From Trichoplax sp. H2 (lineage: Eukaryota > Placozoa > Uniplacotomia > Trichoplacea): a stretch of 64,000 nucleotides of DNA. Where the stretch lies: the NCBI GenBank assembly GCA_003344405.1, contig NOWV01000008.1:930001-994000 (forward strand), written 5' to 3'. Below, piece after piece: positions 34,955 to 48,289 of the stretch; the stretch's first letter is position 1; each line of letters starts with the position of its first letter. The translations under genes and the position numbers were made by a program. The notes below the pieces were generated by a model, which worked only from the letters and a program-made list of their open reading frames with translations, ran no database searches and had not been told where the DNA came from.

Positions 34955-37900
34955 ATGAGTGATCCAGCATTTGAAGAAGCAGGAAAAACGCCAGGATTAG
35001 AAATATGGCGTATTGAGGTTAGTTTAAGCTGGAAATACACTAATGAATCTTTTCTGTTTCATAGTTATAACTAATAGAGTTCATTTGAACAGGTTATGTT
35101 ATCGATTCGATTTATTTTGCAATTTATAGCCGATTAGATCTAAATTAATTACGTCAGACAAGCTTAGACTTTCGTCTACTAACACGATATCATTAAAATT
35201 TCTTAAACAATCGTGATAGAAATTGGAGGTAGTTAAGCAAGAGCCTGAAACTTATGGAAAGTTTTATAATGGTGACTCTTATATCTGTTTAAGTGTAAGT
35301 AATCTGTACATTGAACGCAAAATCCTATTTTGTATTTTATTATCTCACTTCGCTACTAAAGATCCAAAAGTAAATGACTCACTCTTTTATTATTTATACT
35401 TATTTGCTAATGAAACAATGTAAGATTCGAGAGGCAAATACTGCACCTCTAGCTATCAAATAGTATAAGGTCGCAATATGATATTCACATGCCAAATTAA
35501 TATGAATAATGATTCCAATATCTTGCAACAAGAATCGCAATGTACTACATCTATTCGACTGAAATTAATTTATAGCTGATAATTACAGCTATTAGCGTGA
35601 ATCATGACAAGAATATTGTTCTATTGCATTATTGAAATCTAAGCTAATCTACGGACTAAAATTGAAATCAATATTATTATAAAATAGACAAAGTCAGTAA
35701 TTATCCACTTTTCCTTCAGCAACCACGCCATCAATATTAATTCTACCAGAAGGAGTTGAAATTAGGAGAGTAGCTGCATAGAATTAGTTATACATAGAAG
35801 GCCCCTCTATCTTCGCTCATGACATTATTCGATGCTCTTAGTTGTATATAGTAGATATATTGGTAGAACCATACGAAGATTAATTAGAGGAGATATTTTG
35901 TACACTGTTTTTGTGTATTAACCATTTATGCCATTATTGCAATTCTTCAAATTAGATAGTACTCGTGATATATTAGAGAGATTATTTTTACTACACTAAG
36001 ATATATTTATGACAATAATTCATAGACTAATATATTTGTAATTAAGAGAGAATACAACAGATTAGAGAAACCTTTCATACTTACACGTTAAGGTCTCTTT
36101 GAAATTGCAAAGTACTAAAGAAGTAGTAGATGCTACCGAAATACGTATTCTCTAATATTAACACAAAATCTAGTTATATTTCATAAGCTATCATTTCATA
36201 ACCTATCATTTTATAGCCTATCATTTTATAGTCTATCATTTCTTATCCTATCATTTCTTAACCTATCATTTCTTAACCTATCATTTCTTAATATCATTTC
36301 TTAATCTATCATTTCATAACCTATCATTTCTTAACCTATCATTTCATGGATCGTTAAATGTGGCGAAATTTACTGTTTTCTTAAGATAAAATAAGATTAC
36401 ACTATTGTTTACTGCTTTGCGTTAGAAATTGTAGCTATTTACTTTTTTAAACAAATTATACTTCGTGAGATTACATTCTGACAATTAGAATAAAATTGAA
36501 TCCATTTCAATTAAGGTTGATACTTTAGTAGTTTACCAATCGGATGCATTTATTATTTTATTTCTGCATTTTTAAATTCAATACATCTATCTAGACCAAG
36601 AAAAAGAATAATAAGTTATGTTGGGATATTCATTTCTGGCTTGGAGAGGAGACGTCACAGGTAAACAAAATATAAGCACTATTTCTTGATAATATAATTT
36701 AATGAATTATTAAGCTTTCCCTACGTAATGAATCACTAGGAGATTTAAGATATACTATAATTCGTTCGAGTTTAAGTTTTTTAATCCAAATTAAACATAA
36801 ATACATGTATTAATCATATCACTAACATCGGGATTAGGATGAATCTGGAGTTGCTGCTTACAAAACGGTTGAATTGGATGAGCTTCTTGGAGGTAGTCCT
36901 GTGCAACATCGAGAGGTAACGTACTTTGCGCCGTACATACACCTTCAAGATTGATTAATAATAAAGTTGCATTTAAAGACTAGCATTGTCTACGGCTTTA
37001 ATTGATAAGCTTTTGCTAAAATTTTTTAAATGTTATCCTAAGACCATCACGAAAATACCTAATTTAGCATTCAATTTGGCTTTTATCTAGTATTCTTTAT
37101 ATGATTGCATGACCAATTTAATTCTTGATTATGATAATTGCATCAACCCTAGACAGTATAAAACTGAAGTTTTCTATACGTTATTCTTCAGAGTTAAGAT
37201 TACAGCTATTGCTCAATCATTACCTAAGACCGAGAGTTAATGAACATAGATAATTACTATTTCGCTATAAATTTGATTACTTATCAGTAACAACCAATAA
37301 AATATTACATATATCAAGAATAACAATTGAAACAAAAATTATTATATCTATCGTATCTTTAATGAACTATGATTTCAGTTGTTCAGAATTATCATTTCCA
37401 TTTACCTCTTGCTATAGGTCCAGAATCACGAATCTAGCCTATTTTTATCCTATTTTAAGCAAGGAGTGTGGTAAGATATTAGTTGTATATCTTTATTCTT
37501 GTTATTAATCAAATTTTTCATAATTAAATTAATATTTTAACATTCTTACCAGCTACGCCGAAGGAGGCGTTGAATCTGGTTTCAAAAAAGTTGAACGTGG
37601 TGCATATGAAAAAAGATTATTGCATATCAAAGGCAAACGCCAAGTCCGAGTTTATCCAGTTAGTATAAAACTGATACATTTATAAGTTGAGATTAACATT
37701 AATATTTAACATCATAAACTGAATTAATGTATTATTTTAATCATTTCTCTAAGGTGGAAGTTAATGTAACTTCATTAAATGATGGCGATTGTTTCATACT
37801 GGATGACGGCGAAAAAATTTATTGTTGGTGCGGTAAAGACAGTAGCCGGAAGGAGCGGATGAAAGTAGTACTAAAAATTATAAATAAAAGAACAACTTTA

Positions 37901-40900
37901 CTTTTTTAATCCTAAAATAAGATAAACTAACTTTACTTATTTATGGTTATCGAATACCTCTAAATTAGCATTAAATTACGATTACTAGGCATCAGATGTA
38001 GCCAGGGGCATTCGTGATGGTGAACGTGGCGGTAAAGCTCGTATTTATATTATAGGTAGGCCAGATAGGATCGAATCAGATAAATTTTATTTTCGACACC
38101 CAAGCTATGCAACTGCTGATTTCTAGTGCATCTACTAGTATAATAAAAAATTACAGGGTACATATAACCTATAAGAGTAATTACAGATGGCCTTATTTAA
38201 GCAATAAATACTACATTCTAGTCATGAATCAGCGTATGCATCAATTGAGGATTATAAGATTTTAAGTATTCCTTGACAAGAACAGAAAATTAAATCAAGC
38301 TAGTCCCATACATTACTGAATTTTGTTCCTATTCAGCTATATTAGCTACGAATGAGTATTATTTTATCCAGCATAGTGCTGAGTTGATTTTTGATAACTG
38401 GTTAAAACCCCAATTTTTATAATTGTAGCACTTTTTACGATAAATCTCCTTTCGAACTGTGATTTCATTGAAGTAATCTCTTCAAACGACGATATCATAG
38501 AAATTAAACTATGTTACATTTATCATGTTGTGACAATACAAATCTACAGAAAAATTATAAATTTAATTTTGTTAAAAAGATGACGGAGAGGATGACGATA
38601 GTGAATTTTTTGAAGCGTTGGGTGGATTTAACCGCGAACAAGTATTATCTGCTGAAGCCGGCGGCGATGATGTTTCTTTTGAAGAAGAATCAGCAGAGCA
38701 TATTCGTTTATACAGGTATCTAATAAATAATCCATATTGATTTAAAGAGGGAAAGCGAAATCTTTTCATATACGATCAGGACTCAGAAGCTATCGAAATA
38801 AATGTTGATTTCGACATTTAAAACTTTAGAATCTCTGACGCTAGCGGGGACTTAGAAACTACGGAGGTCGATGAGAAACCACTAAAATATGAACATTTAG
38901 ACCATAACGTAAGAATATTGTATACCTGGTAGTAGAACACTTTAAATTATATTAAAACCAATATGCGTATCTATAATGTTACACTACTGTACATCAAATG
39001 CTTGTAATTAATTAATTGAAGATGAAAGACTAATATTACATGTCATCATTCATAAAATTTTTACCATGCTTTAATTTAATTAATAATGATGAGCGGAATA
39101 TAGTAAGGTATGGGTATCAGATTTGAATTTTCTGTTTTGATAACTAAGAACAATGTTCTACCTCCCATTTTGACAGGATTCTTTTATCTTGGATACCGGA
39201 GGCAAAGGAATTTTTGCATGGGTTGGTTCAAAGTGCACTAAAGCCGAGAAACGAAGTGCTATGAGTCAAGCTGTGGTATGCTATTCATAATAATTTAGCT
39301 TTATTAACACAACTCATGACATTATTCCATTACAGGTTTGATATTTCAGAAGCATATAGCACGTATTAAGCTGTTTAAAGCCATTAAAATTCATTAAATC
39401 GATCTCATATTTCTATTATTACTATGTGATTATTTAGAAATTTATTGAAGAACGGAATTATCCTAAGTGGACTCCTGTTACTCAAGTAATGGATGGTGAT
39501 GAGAATGCTCTATTTAAGCAGTATTTCGCATCATGGCCGAGCCGAAATATTGTTATTGCAGCACCTAAGCCTAGTCAGAGTAATATCGGTAAAGTATAAA
39601 TGCGTATTGAAATTTGCAATTTAGTGTTGAAGAAAGGACTTTAATCTAATGTAAAACTGATACCGTAGTTCCTTCGCTGTAAGTAAGCTATTCATTTAAT
39701 CAATATCCTTGCTTTTTAGCTCAAGTATCACAAGATGAAATCGATCTAAAAGCACTACATCAACAACATATTCAAAAGAAGCAAACAACTTTGCCTGATA
39801 ATGGGGATGGACGTGTCAAAGTAAAACCAATAAGAGAATAATCTTTATAGTAATATCTTTAAATACTGTGTATATTCCAAATATAGTGATTTGAAAAATT
39901 ACAAGAGTTAGATATGACACCTGTAAATCTAATTTAATAGATATGGCGGATTGAAAATTTTCAAAAAGTTCCCGTCGATGAAGAAGTTTATGGCAAATTT
40001 TATGGTGGTGATAGCTACATCCTGCTGTACAAATATCTCAAGCATGGAACTGAGCAATACATAATTTATTTTTGGCTGGTACGTATTATTATAATGTCCT
40101 AATATTAGTTTACTTTAAAATTGAGATGATTCAGAAGATACAAATAACTCAGGAATAAATGAAGATTAATGTAGATAACTCGTAGTATAAAGCTATCGAC
40201 ACTAATTCGTATTTACGTAGTAGTCTTATAAATATAGAACTAAAATCAAGGAATAAAATTAAGGATATGCTAATATGTGTCGTTAGATATCTCGTGAAAG
40301 GTTCCATAATATTTAAAAATTAGAATTTAAAAAGCCGCTTATATCTACATACAAGTATTTCATTTATCTTTTCAATATTGAGAAATAATAGACTACAGGA
40401 ATGTCTAACGATAACATTTGCATTTAGGGATTAAAAAGTAGCCAGGATGAACAAGCATCTGCGGCTGCTTTAGTTACTGCAATGGACGATAATCTAGATG
40501 GAATGGCTACCCAAGTAAGGCCGTGTTATCGTACATACATGATGGATAAGAACATTAAATATTGTTATATAACATTTAATTTATTTAATACGATCCTCGT
40601 AAAAAAATATTCAGATACGTGTTGTTCAAAATAAAGAACCCGAGCATTTTTTACTGATATTTAAAGGAAAACTGGTCATTTTTGAGGTAAATATTGAATA
40701 ATAACATTGACTATACTGTAGACAATTATCGATCATATTTTCGAATCTGATCAATTTTAGGGAGGCTGTGCTAGCGGATTTAAGAACGTTAACGATAAAG
40801 ATTCTTATGATACTGATGGTATCATGCTTTTCCAAATTCATGGAACTACAGCTTTTAATACTAAAGCCATTCAGGTATATCGAATTTAGGAATATTCAAT

Positions 40901-43775
40901 GTATTGTATAGAGCGCAGATTACTGCTAACTAAACTCTTAAATTACGGCACTGCCATGTTGTCAAGTTTAGTTACTCTACTCTAAACTTATATACTAGTA
41001 GAGCTCATGTTTTTTTCATATTTGAATAATGTGTCGTGATATTAGGTGGCTGAAAGGGCATCGTCGTTAAACTCGAACGATGTGTTTGTTCTTAAAACAC
41101 CACAAGAAACAGCAATTTGGGTAGGCAAGGTGAGTATAATAATTTAAAAAGTTTACCTAATGCATATTAAGCAAATATCTGCTCTGAAACATGTATAATT
41201 GCTTTTAACAATGTAATGCAACTTAAATTTAAAGTGGTTAGTAATTTCGTTATATTTGCAATACGGATAAAGATATTATATATCGAGAGTATATATATAC
41301 AGCATCTGAGTTGAAAAATAGGCAAGTGAATTTATGCTTACAATGAAAAACATACTTGTAATTCATTATTAACATTTTAATGTGCTAATAATTAATTTTT
41401 CCAAGTAATGCTAACGAAATGTGATAGGATCACTTTAGGACAAAATTAAATTGATTAATATCCTATAGCATTATCTATGCTAGCTATAAGTTTAGTAATC
41501 ATGGCCTATTGTCTATACTGGTATAGGGAGCCAATAATGATGAAAAGGATATGGGTAAAACCATTGCGAAGTTCATTTCGCCAAAAACGTGAGTAATTTG
41601 TGACTATAAGAAAAATTGATCAAGTTTAAAATGGTAATCACTTTCGTAATGTTACTCAGTTATATCAATTTGAAAATCTTATAAAAATGCAAGTATAAGT
41701 AGTGATATGAGTATTATTGTTCTAACAGAGATATTGGAGTTGTTAATGAAGGTCATGAACCTGAATGGTTCTGGCCTGCATTAGGCGGTAAAACTGAGTA
41801 TGCTTCTGGTGAAAGATTACAGGTATTTCATCATTAGAGCGTAAGAAATAGTTTCCTGACATTTTGTCAGTATAATAATACCGAAATATGGCGTCTAATA
41901 TTACTAATTGCTCTTACTATGCATGATCAATATAGGAAGCTACACTATCGCAACCGCCACGATTATTTCAATGCTCTAACGCTTCAGGAAAATTTAAAGT
42001 CGAAGAAATTCCAGATTTCGATCAAGAGGTCTGTCTGTCTTGTAATTTGCATAAATACCGTACTGTAGTAGTTATTGCTATAATTTCGAAGATGATCATT
42101 TAAATACATATTTTCTTTTATTGTAGGATTTAAGTGAAGACGACGTAATGCTATTGGATACGTATGATGAAGTTTTCGTTTGGATTGGTGAAGGAGCTCG
42201 CCCAGAGGAAAAAAAGGCAGCATTAGAATTAGCAGTGGTAATCGAATTATATTCGTCTATACTATAGATACATTTATAAAGGACTAGTTTTCTTACAATT
42301 TCTTTACCTTACGAAATATAAATTAGATCTATAGCAATCTGGCGGTGATTATGGTGTCTAATAGAAACGTTTATTACGATTAATTTTATCGCTTAAATAT
42401 CTAAATATGCGACATCTCTTGATTCCTTAAGTTGTTATTTCTTGTATAAAATATGCTCTCTCAATTTCGTCATCATCAATTAGAAATATGTAAAGTCGGA
42501 CACTTCTGGACGCAATATTAACAACACCACCATGGTTCAAGTTAAACAAGGCAGTGAGCCAATAGCTTTTACCTGTAATTTTGTAGCTTGGGACCTCAAT
42601 AAATGGAGCGTAAGTCACACTGTCACGATGCAGTAAATGTGTAGAGATTAATCGATCCTTCTTCATCTGCGTAAAATAATTATTACAAGACTTGATGATT
42701 AACTTGTACTATAATTAGAACGGAAAATCTTATGCTGATTTAAAAGCCGAGCTTGGTAAAGAAAATGCTGGTGTAACCTTAATTTCTGATGTAAGTTATC
42801 CAGTGATTTCTACTTCTGTTTAAATACTATGCAAAAGAAGATAATAAATTCTGATACTATGTTCAATTTCTATCATGAATTAAATAAGGGACATAGTGTG
42901 TAGTTTCCACTAAAGTTATAATTCTATCGAAAGAATTACTAGTAGTGATATCCTTTACTTTGTAACACACTATACCATTCTTTTTATTCTTTGGCACTGT
43001 AATCAATTACATATGCTCGAACTACGTATACTTATTATCTTGCTTGTTTTACTAAAAGATTTAATGTACGAACTTTAAAATTCATGTAAACCATATTTCA
43101 TACTTACTATATCTAGGAGTTAGCTAAATATAACAAAAAGTATGATTATGAATTTTTAATATCTCCTGACTTACCAGAAGAAATTGACGCATGCCATAAA
43201 GAGGTCAGTTGCAGCAAATATCATCTATTCGTTCCAAAGATGGATATCTAAATTATCTTGTTGATACATTAAAAAATCGAGATTTTATTATAATTTAAAA
43301 CAAGATTGCCTGTGATCTAGTCTTAATTCATGTAATTATATGTTATGTAAGTTAGTATTGTCGATGATAAATACTTGAAAACATTATGTTCAGCGTAGTA
43401 AAATAGCAATACATCTCAGTATTGATGGAGCTGAAGGACAGCATTTAAATTTAGTATTTTAGAAAAAGTAAGCTAATTTATAATGCCTTGCATATCTGCA
43501 ATTATAGATTGCATAAACTAGCTGTGCTCATTTTTTCTACTACCTTGGAATATTTTAAGACATTTCGTTTAGCATAGGCTATTACATGCTTGAGGTCAAG
43601 ATAATATATCTTGATTTGATAGTCTGGGCTTTCCTAATATCTCAATTTTTTACCTGTTTAGCGCTATCTAACAGATGAAGACTTTGAGAAAGTTTTTAAT
43701 ATAACAAGAGAAGAGTTCGAAGCAAAACCGCAATGGCGTCAACAGCTCTTAAAGAAGCAGAAAAAACTATTTTAA
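34955..43775 (+). CDS. VIL1: Villin A: six gelsolin-like domains plus headpiece, 26 exons
   Basis: This is an actin severing, capping and bundling protein of the villin/advillin family. Exons: 34955-35017, 35220-35294, 36595-36660, 36838-36915, 37418-37470, 37553-37658, 37754-37864, 37989-38055, 38580-38715, 38830-38908, 39177-39275, 39438-39588, 39720-39820, 39941-40078, 40428-40514, 40615-40686, 40761-40874, 41046-41129, 41527-41588, 41729-41822, 41936-42028, 42127-42237, 42484-42609, 42719-42790, 43117-43203, 43662-43775. The total of 2,439 nt gives 812 residues (human villin 827). G1 begins [20 protein letters not shown] with [14 protein letters not shown] and [10 protein letters not shown]2 has [12 protein letters not shown]3 [18 protein letters not shown]4 [20 protein letters not shown] with SGFKNVND; G5 [21 protein letters not shown]6 [20 protein letters not shown]. 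The C-terminal headpiece, [18 protein letters not shown]...KKQKKLF, carries the canonical F-actin-binding end. There are no stops or frameshifts. G1 reads VCYAEGG where villin B reads VRYIEGG. Confidence 0.93.
36180..36352. repeat. 16-bp minisatellite (CTATCATTTCTTAACC)n in villin A intron 2
   Basis: About ten copies of CTATCATTTCWTAACC-like units lie in series. The matching place in villin B (near 55,575) has one or two units, and the relic at about 48,765 has none that is clear. The array therefore expanded after duplication. Confidence 0.85.
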
Positions 43776-44162
43776 CTACAACTGGCGCTATCAAAAGTCT
43801 TTTCTTATAGGTCTAGGTGTTTCAATACGATAGATCTGTTTAGTTATGATGGATTGTTTGGTTTAATCGCGGTACAGATTTAAAAATGAAAGAATTAAAT
43901 TGAAAATTCTCAATTGAAATAGTATAAATTAACTTATTCAGCAATGTCCTAGCTTGTAATTGTTTTTACTATGAGCCTGATATGCGTTGATTTTTATTTT
44001 TAAGGAAGATGGGGAATTTTTTTGCTAGATAAAGGTTGAAATTTAGGAAATGTTCCAACTTGGCATTTAGTAATAGCCTTTTTGGAATAGTAGTATCAAG
44101 ATTAACTGTTAGATAATACTTCTAAGTTAATGCTATCTTCCAATTTTTCCTATAAGTAATAG
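43776..44162. other. Villin A 3' flank, shared with villin B
   Basis: Sequence after the stop codon (for example GCAATGTCCTAGCTTGTAAT and TTTAGTAATAGCCTTTTTGG) matches 63,040-63,300 downstream of villin B. It ends where the dispersed repeat begins. Confidence 0.7.
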
Positions 44163-44430
44163 TAACAACCAATATCAAGATAGAAAATAGAATAGGTGAT
44201 TACAATCGCAAATAACTTAAATTGATGTTGTTGAAATGTGCTTAAGCTTTCCTTATTACCTTAGTTTGAAAACAATGCAAGCTATTTAACGTTACTTATC
44301 TTACTGGAAATCGATAACAAAAATTGTACGTATGGATAACTTAGTCGAGCAATTTGTAGCCACCGATATGCTGCCGCTCATTCCCTGACGATTTATCAGC
44401 CATTTTCATTTCTTCTATCCTATCATTGCA
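44163..44430. repeat. Dispersed ~250-bp repeat, copy 2
   Basis: This matches 20,768-21,030 in the same orientation, with the internal frame broken. It begins exactly where homology to the villin 3' flank ends and is followed by a tail (ACTCTGTTATGTATGTAA) shared with copy 3. Confidence 0.7.
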
Positions 44431-44699
44431 TACTCTGTTATGTATGTAAGAAAGTTATTACAATAATGTGTTAAAGTGAGATAATGTAGTGGATTGCTAA
44501 GATAAAGAGTACGATACGGCTATAACGCGATATGATGTGTGGCCTTCCTAGACGATATTTAAAGGCAATAAATCTTAAATAAAGGCAGAATTATTAAGCT
44601 AACTAGGCGGAGTATATCTGTGTCCGTAGCAAAAACGGATACAATTAGTCTAATTGTAAACCAATTTCTGGCAATTAAGATGAAAACGGCTTTAATACC

Positions 44700-46269
44700 G
44701 TCCTGACCGTAGATTTCCATCTTATATTTTAGGCATGGCATGTAAGGCATCTCGTAGTGATAGCATTTGTCATTTTTTAAATAATTTATTATTGCAGGTC
44801 TAATAAACATTGAGTTGTAGTACTACGACAACTTTGGAAATGGTTTGAACAAGTCATTTTTTCCGTGATTAAAAGAGTCACCTGGAAGTAAAAATCGTCC
44901 AAATTTAATGTTTGTATCAAGAACAGCTACTAACAAGTAGACTACCTATATTAAATGACCATGAATAGTATAATCGGATTGTTTTTGCGAGTTGGTAGAT
45001 TGTGAAGGAATAAGCCTTTCAAAGTACCTCAGTCACATAGGCAATGTGGATTTTAGATATTCATCTCTCATGGTAATTGAAAAGTTTGGATCATAACGAT
45101 TTTTGCTCAGTGGTTTTTTTATGTCCTCTAGACAACAACATAGTTAGAAATTAATATTTCGTAAGGGCTCTAAAATATTTATACCAATAGTCGATAACTA
45201 ACCAATTCCCGCAGCAATCATGTCGCAATAATCCAATTCATCACATTCACAATCTAATCCAACCGAACGACCCAAGTACCTAAGGATAACTAAGTCAATA
45301 GATACCAGAATAATTTAGTATCGATTTATTAAATTTCATAAGCAAGATAGGTTTAAATAATCGTTTTACTTATCAAATTTTCATTGAATTATTTTGAAGT
45401 AAAATGATTTAGCTGCTTTAGATTATTATACTGAGAAACATACCGTATCGTAAAGAATTAGTTATATTAATGAATTGGAATTAAAAATTCAATCGCTTTT
45501 GGTTGTAGCTAGAAAAAAATTAACATATAGTAAGTTGATTCAATGCTTAGTTTCAATGTGTGGAAGATTTACTAAATGTTCGATATTGAAAAGGTGCTGT
45601 ACGAGCAGCAACTTTTAAACAACGAAAGGGATGAAATAATGACCGTATGACTTTTCCTATCTTCGCTTTGAACTAGCTTAATTCCATCGCTGGTTTCGAT
45701 CGCTGGAGCTTCAATAATTAATATAACAGTAGCCAGAAGAGTCATAGAAAATTGAGATTAGAAAACAAATAGTCAGCTAAAAATTGAAATGGCACCAACT
45801 GAAAAAGCTGTCATACTTTGATATCCAATATTATTATTAAATATGAGGTTTACTGTACAGCTACAAGTCATGCTGTTGTATTCGGGAGAAGACGGTAGCT
45901 GCTAATATATAAGATTTGCACATTCACAGTGATTGAAGCTATGACCATCATTCGTATCCTCTAACCTTAGCCAAATAAGAATAACCCACTCTTTAATCCT
46001 TCTTGTTTTATGTTGAGCCACATCTTGTTTGAAAATGTCGTCTCGGAATAAGATATATTCCAATCATTCATTAGTAATCGCATCACTTCGGCACGTCCAC
46101 GTCCGTTAAAATAATGTAATTTGACATGCTGGATATCTTTAATTGGAAAACAGCCAGCCTTACCATGGACTAGTCAACTAATTATTTTACTTACGAGAGC
46201 CTGATCATCACTATAATGTAATGCAAGCAGACTAGCTATCAAGACCACAATAAGCGTTGTAGTGCCCAT
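44700..46269 (-). pseudogene. Decayed copy of the sigma-like GST gene
   Basis: All four exons of the 27-30 kb GST gene are recognisable on the minus strand: about 46,269-45,966, 45,713-45,666, 45,290-45,202 and 45,126-44,740. It is disabled several times. In exon 1 a CGA Arg codon of the SRLV segment has become TGA, and GQ at the exon end has become a stop. The exon 2 donor GTAGGA is lost (GATAGG). In the last exon the codon before YYNSM is TAG and the normal stop is replaced by read-through. Introns are shortened relative to the parent (the first is about 250 bp instead of 1.55 kb). Exon 3 is strikingly conserved (see findings). Confidence 0.85.
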
Positions 46270-46930
46270 CTTGCTGGAAAGAACGATAGGATTGTGATAC
46301 CACCTGAAGATCTCTTCAGCTACCGCAAGATTACTTGGCTTACTTAGCAAATATCGTGCTTCAAATGCCTTTAAGCATGCCTCAATGCGGGTTTATAGAT
46401 TCCTGTGCCTACACCTCCATTATTAGCTTGAGCATTGAGCTATGGCTGTCGTTTGCGTACCAATTGGATGTCAAGCAGTGCTACAGTATTAGCGCGTATA
46501 CCAGAGGACTCTAAATCCTCGACTTGGTAGTCCATGACTGTCCTGGTTATGTCAATTATGGCCAATATCCAAACTCTAGATTTGTGTTAATACGCCATTA
46601 TCTCATGCTAACTAAGGCGAAATTGCGCCATGTTGGTTTTTCCTTTCACCTTCTCAAGGCTAATTAATTTCCTATAAAAGTTGGATTGAAGTAACTCCAA
46701 AAATGGAGTTGTTGCCCAGGAATTCCATCGAACACTTTATTATGTTCAAAAGCCAACTGAAACTTTAAATTCCATGCATGAAATCAATTCAAATTATCAA
46801 ATTTTGTATGATCTGCTGCATGAACGGAACATCATACAAATACACCAATGCTTATAGTACTGTATAGACAGACATACACCTACACTTATGGTGCTGTGTA
46901 TGGATAATAGTAACTACAACTCGATGAAGT
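46270..46930. other. Intergenic DNA, nothing recognised
   Basis: No gene, RNA or repeat was identified. A short anticodon-arm-like hairpin near 46,500 lacks the rest of a tRNA. Confidence 0.4.
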
Positions 46931-46939
46931 CTTCTTAAC

Positions 46940-47310
46940 TAACAGTAGGGTAATGACGATGAAATATCCATTCATATCCGATTCTTATTCTATCTTTCTT
47001 ATTCTATCTTACGTTATAAATCAAGCCAAGATTTTTGTACAATATTAAAAAGAAATTTTTATTGGCCTATAAATCAGTTAGTTGTATTCGTAATGGTTAT
47101 CAGTTGTAATTGTGGTAAATTTAGTCGAAACATGGATAAGATCATGAAATTTCCTATGCATACCTAGTTATAAAGCGACATTTAAACTAGGTTCGCTCTT
47201 CTACTATTTATTATTATGATTCCTTAGGAACATAAAGTATAATTTACCTTACTGTTAATTAAAATTTACTCTTATGATAAGCATCGATAACTTACAAACG
47301 ATTATTTTTA
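46940..47310. repeat. Relic of villin upstream region
   Basis: Similar to 33,300-33,610 and 50,310-50,640 (shared: ATGAARTATCCATTCATATC, CTTACGTTATAAATCAAGCC, ACATAAAGTATAATTTACCT). It is a third, decayed copy of the DNA that precedes each villin. Confidence 0.65.
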
Positions 47311-47379
47311 TTTATGGCGTTACAAATCGAAATTTGTATGTGACTGACCGACATTATTTAGAAAGGATTTTGAGCATTT

Positions 47380-47540
47380 GTAGTGCACTTTTAGCTTTGA
47401 AACATCAGTAGCGATTATAGATCCTTTAGCTCTTAGCCTTTAAGGATTGAAGATAATGAATAGCATTTCATTAAATTTGCATTTCTACACTAGCTGAACA
47501 ATCTTCACGTTCAAGAAACAGCCATGAAACTTCCTAAACT
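47380..47540. repeat. Flank segment repeated at the right edge of the window
   Basis: CGATTATAGATCCTTTAG, CTACACTAGCTGAACAATCT and AGCCATGAAACTTCCTAAAC recur in order at 63,820-63,995, downstream of villin B. The duplicated block therefore continues past the window. Confidence 0.7.
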
Positions 47541-48289
47541 ATGATTTTACTGTATCATCGAGTGAAACAATCCGCCATTCGTGAACTGATATTTATCTAA
47601 TTTTCATTCTATTACAATTATATGTGGTAGTTATATGCAGCTGGAACTACACTTCTTGGCTTAATGTTTCTTAGCCATAGAAAATTGCAACCTTTACGAT
47701 CATAAGAAAACAATGACACTAAGTTAAAACTATTTTAAACTTTGCATTATTCATTCTATTTTATACATGGAGACTTATCAGATATTTTAATCTATCCTAT
47801 TCATTAGGGCTATACAAAATTGAAACTAGCTACCGATAAATGAATAGGGAATTATTTGATCTGTCGTAGATTGCTGCACTAGCTGGGCAATTTTTAGCCT
47901 CAATCAGGCAACTGTTAAAACTAAATCAATATTATTAGCTGTATAGAGGAATAAAATGATACTTAACTTTCTATAATTCACTCTTATGAATAAATCTATC
48001 TTATTAAATTCAATTATTTCCTGTCCTAATAGAGCTTTTCAGCTTAAGAAAGATAGTGACTTTATAAAATACCTAACAATTTTATAAAATGTCTAGTGAT
48101 TTTGCAAAATGCTGTTTGGAAATACAAACTTTGATATAACTATGAGGCTTATAATTATAACAAAATTTCATGTCAGATCGCTATGCAAGTAAAACTAAAT
48201 AAAATACTTCTCCATCAGTTAAAGGACAGTAAGAGTGAATCTTGAAGCTTTGGCACATAGAATTATTACAAGCATCATATTATCCTTTT

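Noticed and set aside
43394-43468. Extra villin A exon between exons 25 and 26
   Set aside because: The AG-bounded segment has an immediate stop (TAA), and exons 25 and 26 already join in phase 0 as in villin B.
46480-46550. tRNA-like anticodon hairpin (CAGAGGACT...AATCCTCG)
   Set aside because: No T-arm with GGTTCRA, no acceptor-stem pairing and no D-arm at proper spacing.
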